Source: Streptococcus moroccensis
Lineage (GTDB): Bacteria > Bacillota > Bacilli > Lactobacillales > Streptococcaceae
Length of the DNA: 64,000 bases
Assembly (NCBI RefSeq): GCF_030812835.1
Contig: NZ_JAUSTM010000003.1
Coordinates: 87,580 to 151,579 of the forward strand
Direction: 5' to 3'
The notes under the pieces were generated by a model, which was given only the letters and a program-made list of their open reading frames with translations, was not told the origin of the DNA and did no database searches. A program made the position numbers and the translations under genes. Each line of letters starts with the position of its first letter. Positions within the stretch are counted from its first letter, which is position 1. Positions 57,653 to 64,000 of this stretch are shown here, piece after piece.

Positions 57653-58981
57653 TTACTCCCTTTCTCGCGTGCCGTATTGGTAAGCAACGCCTAAGTTTTC
57701 ACGCAAGGTTTCCCCTTCGTAATCCTTGTGGAAGCTGCCTTCTTCTTGTAAGATTGGAACGACTTCATCGACAAAGCGGGTTAAGTCAACCTTGTAGACA
57801 TCTGGCATCACCCAAAAACCGTCAGCAGCGCCAGCTTCAAACCATTCGGTCATGTAGTCAGCGATATCCTGTGCGGTACCAACTGCAGCGGGATGGTAGT
57901 CAATCACGGAATGGTAAACCAGCTCTCGCAAGCTCCAACCTTCACGCGCTACTTTAAGAACATTCTCAAGACGAGGGTCGCTGTATGGTGTCACCACAAC
58001 CTGGTCTAGTAGTTTTGGATCAATTGGTTTTTCAAGATCAGCTGGGGTAAAATCAATCCCCAAAACATAGCCGATATGGGCCACGCGCTGCAAGAAAGTA
58101 TCATCATCGATAAATTGGGCATGTCTCTCAATAGCTTCTTTCTTGTTATCACCAAGTAAGGGCATTACACCAGCGATAAACTTGATGTCATCCGGTTGGC
58201 GACCATTGGCCACCGCAGCATCCCGAAGTGCTTGGCGGATGGCTTGACCTTGTTCAATGGTCCAGACTTCTCCAACAAAGACATCTGCATATTTTCCGGC
58301 AAAGGCGATGCTGTTTTCAGAGCCCCCTGAGTGGAAAATCAAGGGTTGCCCTTGCTTCGATGGTGGAATTGGCAAGGTCCCAGAGCTTTGCACGTATTTC
58401 CCTTTTAAGGAAATGGCCTTGACCTGATCGTAATCAGCAAATTCTTTTGTCGAATGGTTCAATTTTAAGGCATCTTCTCCCCAAGTAGCCCAGAGCGCTT
58501 GTACCGCTTCTGTAAATTCATAGGCTTTTCCATAGCGGTCAAAGCTAGGAGCGAGATTGACCCCGTAAGCATTGGCGCTGACCCCATTTGCCCCTGTTAC
58601 CGCATTCCAGGCCATCCGTCCCTTGCTTAAAGCATCGAGGGTTTTAAATTGTCGTGCAACATCGTAAGGGTTAGACCAAGAAGTAGCCCTGGTAATGCCC
58701 ATACCGATACGCTCGGTGTGGTTTGAGATGATGCTGGCAATCATCATGGGATCCAATCCCATTGTCTGCATATCACTAGTGTCACTAGCCTTGTTTCCTG
58801 GGAAGTCCCCAAAAAACATGAAATGGAATTTTCCTTTTTCGGCTAATTTGGCAGCCTCAATATCGATATTAATGTCAGGATAAGATGAGAGCTTGACCTC
58901 TGGATCTGTCCAGGATTTGAAGTTGAGCCCTGCTGCTCCGAACATAGCCAAACTCAGAATCATTTGTTTTTGTTGTGTCAT
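57653..58981 (-). CDS. LLM-class flavin-dependent monooxygenase (NtaA/SnaA/DszA type)
   Basis: This 442-residue enzyme has the luciferase-like barrel. Blocks include WTDPEVKLSSYPDINIDIEAAKLAEKGKFHFMFFGDF, ERIGMGITRATSWSNPYDVARQFKTLDALSKGRMAWNAVTG and FHSGGSENSIAFAGKYADVFVGE. Relatives oxidise nitrilotriacetate, sulfur heterocycles or other small compounds with FMNH2 from a partner. It is divergent from a TetR gene and shares repeated TGTCACTT sites with it. The substrate is unknown. Confidence 0.88.
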   Translation of the reverse strand: MTQQKQMILSLAMFGAAGLNFKSWTDPEVKLSSYPDINIDIEAAKLAEKGKFHFMFFGDFPGNKASDTSDMQTMGLDPMMIASIISNHTERIGMGITRATSWSNPYDVARQFKTLDALSKGRMAWNAVTGANGVSANAYGVNLAPSFDRYGKAYEFTEAVQALWATWGEDALKLNHSTKEFADYDQVKAISLKGKYVQSSGTLPIPPSKQGQPLIFHSGGSENSIAFAGKYADVFVGEVWTIEQGQAIRQALRDAAVANGRQPDDIKFIAGVMPLLGDNKKEAIERHAQFIDDDTFLQRVAHIGYVLGIDFTPADLEKPIDPKLLDQVVVTPYSDPRLENVLKVAREGWSLRELVYHSVIDYHPAAVGTAQDIADYMTEWFEAGAADGFWVMPDVYKVDLTRFVDEVVPILQEEGSFHKDYEGETLRENLGVAYQYGTRERE

Positions 58982-59052
58982 CGTATTGTCCTCTAAAAAT
59001 GTTATTTCTACTTGTTTTATGTAACAAGAAAAGGTATGATTTTAGTATACAA

Positions 59053-59128
59053 GTGTCACTTAACGTTGACAAATGACACTTTGGCTTGATTTGTCACTTA
59101 ACATACACATTGGAAAGGATTGTCACTT
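59053..59128. promoter_or_regulatory. Cluster of TGTCACTT half-sites between monooxygenase and tetR genes
   Basis: TGTCACTT is found at 59054-59061, 59092-59099 and 59121-59128. A near-copy in reverse (AAATGACA) lies at 59072-59079. GTGTCA (59053) and TGACAC (59074) form an inverted pair. On the minus strand the first overlaps TATACT of the monooxygenase promoter. These look like operator sites for the adjacent TetR protein. Confidence 0.65.
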
Positions 59129-59699
59129 GATAAACGATTTACGCTACTTAAAAATTGAAAAAAATATCCGCCAAGCCTTCTTAAAGCTCTTGGATGAGAA
59201 AAAGTATCCCAAAATTACCGTGACCGATATTTGCAAGCGGGCCAGCTGTTCTAGAAACGCTTTCTACCTTCACTATGAAAGCAAGGAAAATCTTTATGAT
59301 GCCATTATTTTGGACATTGTGCTTGATATTGAAAAGAGTTGTCTGCCTGTCGTTGATAAGTTTTCAGACATTGGCCATACAGAAAATAGGGCTTACGTCT
59401 CAAATATTTTATCTGCTGTGGAGTCCCACCGTCCTGTTTTAAAGCAGTTATTAGAGAATGAACAAGTGGCATTTTCCAAATACTTAAAGAAAGTCTTGGT
59501 AGAAGCCATGTTGTCTAACGCTAAAAACCTTCAAGAAGAAGCCGATATTGACTACATTCATTATTTTGCTGGGGGCATTACCAGCTTTATCGAGTATTGG
59601 ATTACAGAAAGTGCCTATGATATAGAGACTGCTAGGCTCTCATTATTTGAGGTTATATTGTCTCCACCGTATCCAAAAAGTCAAGAATCAACGAACTAA
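59073..59699 (+). CDS. TetR/AcrR family regulator
   Basis: This protein is up to 208 residues long. The HTH reads KITVTDICKRASCSRNAFYLHYESKENLYDAI, about residues 48-80. The ATG at 59073 has no ribosome site; a TTG at 59126, preceded by GGAAAGGAT, would give about 190 residues and is a plausible true start. If so, the last TGTCACTT site overlaps the start codon. It is divergent from the monooxygenase gene and probably controls it. The effector is unknown. Confidence 0.85.
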   Translation: MTLWLDLSLNIHIGKDCHLINDLRYLKIEKNIRQAFLKLLDEKKYPKITVTDICKRASCSRNAFYLHYESKENLYDAIILDIVLDIEKSCLPVVDKFSDIGHTENRAYVSNILSAVESHRPVLKQLLENEQVAFSKYLKKVLVEAMLSNAKNLQEEADIDYIHYFAGGITSFIEYWITESAYDIETARLSLFEVILSPPYPKSQESTN

Positions 59700-59883
59700 T
59701 GACCTAGCATAGAAGCTTGTAAAGTTGTTACAAACCCGTCTTATCTCCAACTTGTAAATAGAACTTGGGGAAAGCGTCTGTGGACCGTTGGCTAGACACA
59801 CACATTCAAGAAGAAGAAAACTCCCGGTGGTGACAAGAATGAGGGTAGGGAGTTTGCTAGGTTACAGTCTATGTACTAAAAAA

Positions 59884-60256
59884 CAACTGAAACATAGTGT
59901 TTCAGTTGCCAGATTGAAGACAAAGTCTCTTTTGAAACTTTCCTTAGGTGATAACGGACGGTAGCGACTCCCTTTGGACGTCTGACTCAAGCTATTGCTT
60001 GCTCTATTTCCAACCTTTAACAGTCTCCCAGACTGTTAAAGCAAACCTAAGTTTTGAGCCTAAGGTCTCAAAACTTCCGAGTACCTGAAACGCAATAGTT
60101 TCAGGTGCTTTTATCACAGCGGAAAGTTTCGATACTTGCTCGCTTAGCTCGCAAAAAATCAACTTTTTAAATCCCTGGTAGAACTTCGTAATGTCCTTTT
60201 GATAGAAAACTAGGGTTTGTCTACGTCCTCACAACTGAAACATAGTGTTTCAGTTG
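59884..60256. repeat. Cluster of five perfect hairpins in a gene-free region
   Basis: CAACTGAAAC-ATAGT-GTTTCAGTTG occurs at 59884-59908 and identically at 60232-60256. Between them are CTTTAACAGTCT-CCC-AGACTGTTAAAG (60015-60041), AAGTTTTGAG/CTCAAAACTT (60049-60076) and ACCTGAAAC/GTTTCAGGT (60083-60106). An outer pair, GAAACTTTCC with TGATAA (59934-59954) and TTATCA with GGAAAGTTTC (60111-60130), can enclose the three inner hairpins. The 630-bp stretch 59700-60329 has no open frame of note. I do not recognise the element. Confidence 0.65.
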
Positions 60257-60329
60257 CTTAAAAAAGATTAGAATAGATAGAATTTGCTCAAAATCACTTT
60301 TCTAGTGGGATAAATTTTCGATCATGTAT

Positions 60330-61100
60330 TTAGATAAGGGCCAAGGCTAGTAACCCGATAACCAGCATATGTAGGGGATAGAAGAGGTAGTTAAAGACTT
60401 GACCAGCTTTTGAATGGTACCCTTGTTGACCACTATATAGCCAAATGATAGGAAGAGCTAGCAGTGCAAAAATTTGAGGATGAATGAGTTCAAAACCATA
60501 ATAATCCCAGTAGAGAGGGAGATTCTCATAACCAATAACCGTTAGTGTATTTAGATTAGGAAGGATAACATTGGCTAGTAGCATAATGCTAAATTGCCCG
60601 CTGCGATTTTGCAAGCTATTTCCTCTAAAGAAATAAAACCCTAAAATCATGAGAATACCTAGGCTGTGGTAGTCTGTTTCTAACCAGTCCGCTAGAAAAG
60701 TGCTAACCAGAATCACGACAAGAGTTGATAGGTACCATGCGACTCGAGGAATTTTTCCTTTACTGTTATCAATAGCCCAAATCGATGCTAAACCGATGAC
60801 AAATGTCCAGATAACATTTTGAAAAGGGACATAGTCCCAAGACTGATTTAACATTAGATTAAATGGAATATCTGTCAAAATGGCTAACCCCAGTAAACGG
60901 AGTAAATAATGGGAAAATTTCTTAGTATGGACATACCCTTCAACTAGTAAGAAGGCAAAGATCGGAAAGGCTACCCTACCAATATAGCGAAGCCATAAGA
61001 TGTCCGGAAAGAAGATAGCAGCCGTATGGTCAATAACCATAGCCAACATCGCAATACTTCTCAATGTGAAGGAGGAAAGTCCTCGATTAGGATTTGTCAT
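60330..61100 (-). CDS. TraX family membrane protein
   Basis: This 256-residue protein has about eight membrane segments and the TraX opening LSSFTLRSIAMLAMVIDHTAAIFFP, followed by YIGRVAFPIFAFLLVEGYVHT. E. coli TraX N-acetylates F pilin, but chromosomal members in streptococci have no known role and may be acyl transferases. There is no conjugation gene nearby. Confidence 0.88.
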   Translation of the reverse strand: MTNPNRGLSSFTLRSIAMLAMVIDHTAAIFFPDILWLRYIGRVAFPIFAFLLVEGYVHTKKFSHYLLRLLGLAILTDIPFNLMLNQSWDYVPFQNVIWTFVIGLASIWAIDNSKGKIPRVAWYLSTLVVILVSTFLADWLETDYHSLGILMILGFYFFRGNSLQNRSGQFSIMLLANVILPNLNTLTVIGYENLPLYWDYYGFELIHPQIFALLALPIIWLYSGQQGYHSKAGQVFNYLFYPLHMLVIGLLALALI

Positions 61101-61236
61101 TAGTTGTTTTACCTTTCATCAGGTGGTGTGATAGTAGGTTCAGAGCCCATATCAGATAAGCACGAGGTTCAGATGCAACCAACACTGCCTTAGTTTAAAC
61201 AGGGTGCTAACAAGACGATACTGTTAGAGAGTAGAG

Positions 61237-61266
61237 AAAGAAGCTAGGGAGTGCCAAGCTTCTTTT
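61237..61266. terminator. Terminator between the flavodoxin and traX genes
   Basis: AAAGAAGCT and AGCTTCTTT arms with a 10-11 nt loop. On the minus strand it follows the flavodoxin gene and ends in TTTCT. Confidence 0.6.
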
Positions 61267-61305
61267 GTTGAATCATGATAGAAGGTATAGAGATTCCCAT
61301 CGGAA

Positions 61306-61749
61306 TTAAAGGACTTTTTCAGCCAAGGTTTGGGCAAAGTCTTCAAGATTAATAATATCATCATCTTCAGCAGCCAGGTCAACTTTTACGGCTGAAGCTC
61401 CTTTGGTTGCACCTGATGCTTCAAAGGCTGTTTCAAATTCATCAACAGATTTACAAAATTCATCATAAAAGGTGTCACCAGACCCACAAACGCCATAGAT
61501 TTTTCCTGAGAGGTCAAGCTGGAGGAGGTCTTCGTAAAAGTCAACAATCTCGTCAGGCAATTCGCCATCTCCATAAGTATAGGTCGCAACAATGACCAAA
61601 TCAGCATCTAAAAAATCATCCGCATCAACGGTAGTGCATTCATTGGTTTCGACGTCTACTCCGAGCTCTTCTAATTTATTAGCAACGATGTCTGCAATTT
61701 CCTCAGTATTTCCTGTCATACTGGCGTAGACAATTTTCGCTAAAGCCAT
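61306..61749 (-). CDS. Flavodoxin
   Basis: This 147-residue electron carrier has the FMN phosphate loop SMTGNTEEIAD and the flavin-flanking loops TYTYGDGELPDE and CGSGDTFYDEFCKSVDEF. GGGAGG precedes the ATG; TGGTATAAT lies upstream on the minus strand (-10 at 61784-61779). It could feed flavin enzymes in the cell. Confidence 0.93.
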   Translation of the reverse strand: MALAKIVYASMTGNTEEIADIVANKLEELGVDVETNECTTVDADDFLDADLVIVATYTYGDGELPDEIVDFYEDLLQLDLSGKIYGVCGSGDTFYDEFCKSVDEFETAFEASGATKGASAVKVDLAAEDDDIINLEDFAQTLAEKVL

Positions 61750-61850
61750 GTGGTCCTCCCAAAAATAAGATATCTCACATTATACCATATTTTTCTATTT
61801 TTCAAAGGAAAATCTTTGTGATACAATGAGGTATAAGGAGTTTACAAGCT

Positions 61851-62783
61851 ATGAATAAAGAAATATTAAGCAAAGTCAAGCGTTATGACACTATCATTAT
61901 TCACCGTCATCTTAAACCAGATCCAGATGCTCTAGGAAGCCAGGTTGGATTGCAAAAATTATTGCAGCGCAATTTCCCTGAAAAAACAATCCTTGTGACA
62001 GGAGAAGACGAGCCTACCCTATCTTGGTTAGCGAAAATGGACGTGGTGCCGGACAACCTTTACCTAGGAGCCTTAGTTATTGTGACCGATACGGCCAATA
62101 TGGCAAGGATAGATGACCAACGTTATAGACAAGGAGACTATCTCATTAAAATCGACCATCATCCAAATGATGATCCTTATGGTGATATTGCCTTAGTTGA
62201 CACGAATGCCAGTTCAGCATCAGAGTTGGTGGCTCGTTTTGCCTTTGAAAATGACTTAGATTTAGATGCTTACACGGCAAAGTTACTCTATGCAGGAATT
62301 GTCGGGGATACAGGGCGCTTTCTCTATCCAGCGACAACAGCCACGACATTTGATGTGGCAAGCAAACTTCGACGTTATAACTTTGATGCAGCTGCACTGT
62401 CCCGGCAGATGGATTCTTTTTCCTATAAAATCGCCAAGTTACAAGGCTATGTTTATGACAATCTTGAGATGGACGAAAATGGGGCTGCTCGTGTCGTATT
62501 GACTCAGGATATCCTCAAGGAATATGACCTGACAGATGCTGAAACCTCAGCAATTGTCAGCGCACCTGGTCAGATTGAAGATGTCAAGGTCTGGGCTATC
62601 TTTGTCGAGCAAGAATCAGGCATCTATCGCGTTCGCATGCGCAGTAAGTTCATGCCGATCAACCAGATTGCCAAGGAGCATGCAGGGGGTGGACATCCCC
62701 TAGCCTCTGGGGCCAATTCCTATAGCTTAGAAGAAAATGACCGGATTTACCAAGAATTACAAGCTTTGGTTGCGCCAAGATGA
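61851..62783 (+). CDS. DHH/DHHA1 phosphodiesterase (Pde2/NrnA type)
   Basis: This 310-residue enzyme has the DHH motif KIDHHPND, the metal Asp motifs (HRHLKPDPDALGSQ; VTDTANM) and the C-terminal DHHA1 motif GGGHPLASGA. Such stand-alone proteins split pApA and short RNAs, and act in the last step of c-di-AMP breakdown, which pairs with CdaA at 27603. AAGGAG precedes the ATG and TGATACAAT ends at 61827. Its stop overlaps the next gene by 4 bp. Confidence 0.9.
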   Translation: MNKEILSKVKRYDTIIIHRHLKPDPDALGSQVGLQKLLQRNFPEKTILVTGEDEPTLSWLAKMDVVPDNLYLGALVIVTDTANMARIDDQRYRQGDYLIKIDHHPNDDPYGDIALVDTNASSASELVARFAFENDLDLDAYTAKLLYAGIVGDTGRFLYPATTATTFDVASKLRRYNFDAAALSRQMDSFSYKIAKLQGYVYDNLEMDENGAARVVLTQDILKEYDLTDAETSAIVSAPGQIEDVKVWAIFVEQESGIYRVRMRSKFMPINQIAKEHAGGGHPLASGANSYSLEENDRIYQELQALVAPR

Positions 62784-63697
62784 CCCAACACAAGGCTCAT
62801 AAATTGCAAATCAAACTCATGGGGACGATTATCGATGTCACGATTTTTCATCAGGATCCTAAACCCATTTTAACAGAAGTCGAACGCCTGCTCTATCTCT
62901 ATGAGCGCCGTTTTTCGGCAAACCGACCGGATTCTGAACTAATGGTCGTCAATGATGGCGCAGGGCAAAGAGAAATTTCAGTGCATCCAGACCTTTATGA
63001 GTTGATTAAACTGGGTAAAGCCCATTCCTGTGCTCTTGGCTCTAACCTTAATATCGCCATTGGTCCACTGATTCAGCTCTGGCGGATTGGATTTCAAGAT
63101 GCCAAGAAACCGATCCATGAGGAGATTAGCCAGGTTCTGGCATTGATAGATCCTAACAATATTCAGTTAGATGATAACCGCCAGTCTGTTTATCTCCTGA
63201 AAAAAGGCATGAAGATTGACCTTGGGGCTTTAGCTAAAGGATACATTGCTGACAAGCTCTTAGCGTATTTGAAAACAGTTGGCGTGTCTGCTGCCCTTAT
63301 TAACCTTGGAGGCAATGTGTTAACCATGGGAAAAGCTCCGCATCAGGAGGATGGCTATTGGCGCATCGGGATTCAAAATCCTGAGAAAACTCGAGGGATT
63401 AACAGTCTGGTGTTGCCGATTAGAGATCAATCAGTTGTCACCTCAGGAATCTATGAGCGGACCTTAACCATTGATGGTGAAACCTATCACCATATTTTCT
63501 CATCTGAAACAGGGTATCCCGTTCAATCCGACTTGGCAAGTTTAACCATTATATCCAAACGGTCTGTTGACTGTGAAATTTGGACGACGCGATTGTTTGG
63601 CAAATCTTTGCCTGCTATTATGGGAGAAGTCGCGCTTGAGCCCAACATTGAAGCCATTGCAATTATGCAAGATGGAAATATTTATAAAAGTTTTTAG
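62780..63697 (+). CDS. apbE: FAD:protein FMN transferase (ApbE family)
   Basis: This 305-residue protein attaches FMN from FAD to Thr/Ser of target proteins. Blocks MGTIIDVTIF, KGMKIDLGALAKGYIADKLL, ALINLGGNVLTMG and TIDGETYHHIFSSETGYPV are typical. There is no clear signal peptide or lipobox, so it is likely cytoplasmic. It is coupled by overlap with the DHH gene. The target protein is not encoded in this window. Confidence 0.9.
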   Translation: MTQHKAHKLQIKLMGTIIDVTIFHQDPKPILTEVERLLYLYERRFSANRPDSELMVVNDGAGQREISVHPDLYELIKLGKAHSCALGSNLNIAIGPLIQLWRIGFQDAKKPIHEEISQVLALIDPNNIQLDDNRQSVYLLKKGMKIDLGALAKGYIADKLLAYLKTVGVSAALINLGGNVLTMGKAPHQEDGYWRIGIQNPEKTRGINSLVLPIRDQSVVTSGIYERTLTIDGETYHHIFSSETGYPVQSDLASLTIISKRSVDCEIWTTRLFGKSLPAIMGEVALEPNIEAIAIMQDGNIYKSF

Positions 63698-63764
63698 AAA
63701 ACAACCAAAGTCATCCTCACAGACACATCACAGATCATCTGACTATTGTATCCAGAGTTTACTG

Positions 63765-63780
63765 AAGTTTGATTAATCAA
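63765..63780. repeat. Second copy of AAGTTTGATTAATCAA
   Basis: It matches 16 of the 22 bases of the palindrome at 35967 and lies just left of the IS30-family element. Confidence 0.6.
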
Positions 63781-63835
63781 TCAAAAATAGGGTTTAGTGA
63801 TAAAATTTAAACAAATGCTAAATTTCAAGTAGAAG

Positions 63836-64000
63836 TTAGCCATTTTCAAGAAACTGTGCAGGAGACAAATAGTTCAGTATTTTCTTAGGATAATGATTGA
63901 TCCAGTTTTCGATGAAAGCGACCTGTTTCTGGGTCGTTTTCTTAGTTCCTTTAGGCAACCATCGTCTAATGAGCCGATTATGGTTCTCATTGGTCCCTCT
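63836..64000 (-). mobile_element. IS30-family transposase, C-terminal end
   Basis: On the minus strand the last 54 residues are visible, beginning RGTNENHNRLIRRWLPKGTK and ending IENWINHYPKKILNYLSPAQFLENG. RGTNENxNxLIRxxxPKGT is the conserved end of the IS30 DDE domain. The gene enters from the right edge and is cut there. I could not fix the terminal inverted repeat; it should lie between about 63775 and 63835. Confidence 0.92.

Noticed and set aside
59700..60329. CRISPR array
   Set aside because: The repeated hairpins differ in sequence and spacing; there are only two identical copies and no cas genes.
60330..61100. Conjugative element because of TraX
   Set aside because: No other conjugation, relaxase or integration gene is nearby; chromosomal TraX proteins are common in streptococci.

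Overview
The window is a 64 kb piece of a low-GC Gram-positive chromosome, most likely a Streptococcus or a close relative in the Streptococcaceae. Supporting signs are a cel locus laid out like that of the pneumococcus (bgl, IIB, CelR, IIA, membrane protein, IIC), a fused two-receptor GlnP, RNase J2 next to an EstA-type esterase, cdaA-cdaR-glmM opposite gatD-murT, a pst/phoU/PnpRS block, and many extended -10 promoters. Nearly all genes are chromosomal housekeeping or transport genes. The only clear mobile element is the end of an IS30-family transposase at the right edge.

Layout: 1-3427 end of the F-ATPase operon (atpA', G, D, C). 3781-5757 DUF2207 membrane protein. 5798-8796 Trp T-box leader and a TrpXYZ-type ABC importer. 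8895-15495 cellobiose PTS locus with two CelR-type boxes. 15593-19460 RNase J2, esterase, membrane-anchored metzincin and a small membrane protein. 19544-24775 ABC-F ATPase, a two-domain VOC protein, an unidentified structured transcript plus tRNA-Ala(GGC), and ilvD. 24853-30984 (both strands) SufT-like protein, gatD-murT, cdaA-cdaR-glmM and a DUF4044-type peptide. 31080-35814 obg, TPR protein, DUF1349 protein, small conserved protein and membrane GDPD. 36078-42755 glnPQ with GlnR and CodY-like sites, YbjQ, uvrB, Nudix and HD hydrolases. 42898-46945 second TrpXYZ-like importer with two tandem lipoprotein receptors behind an attenuator-like leader. 47108-53687 Pho-box-controlled pstSCAB-phoU-pnpRS. 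54005-56342 crtN-crtM for a C30 carotenoid. 56368-59699 thioredoxin-like lipoprotein/anchor protein, frameshifted dinucleotide-binding protein, flavin monooxygenase and divergent TetR. 59884-60256 a cluster of perfect hairpins. 60330-63697 TraX, flavodoxin, DHH phosphodiesterase and ApbE. 63836-64000 IS30 transposase C-terminus.

Most interesting: two paralogous amino-acid importers appear to be sensed in different ways. The first has a Trp T-box whose specifier (UGG) and T-loop variable base (C, matching G73) both fit tRNA-Trp. The second lacks a T-box; its leader encodes a 19-residue peptide ending RYFYSYFR, followed by a 14-bp intrinsic terminator whose 5' arm can alternatively pair perfectly with an upstream 10-mer. 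That is the layout of a Tyr/Phe-responsive ribosome-mediated attenuator, unusual in Firmicutes. Also notable are three genes (ABC-F, murT, uvrB) with an extended -10 exactly 6 nt before ATG and no Shine-Dalgarno, a 117-bp inverted-repeat-bounded element carrying the rnjB promoter, and the dense hairpin cluster near 60 kb.
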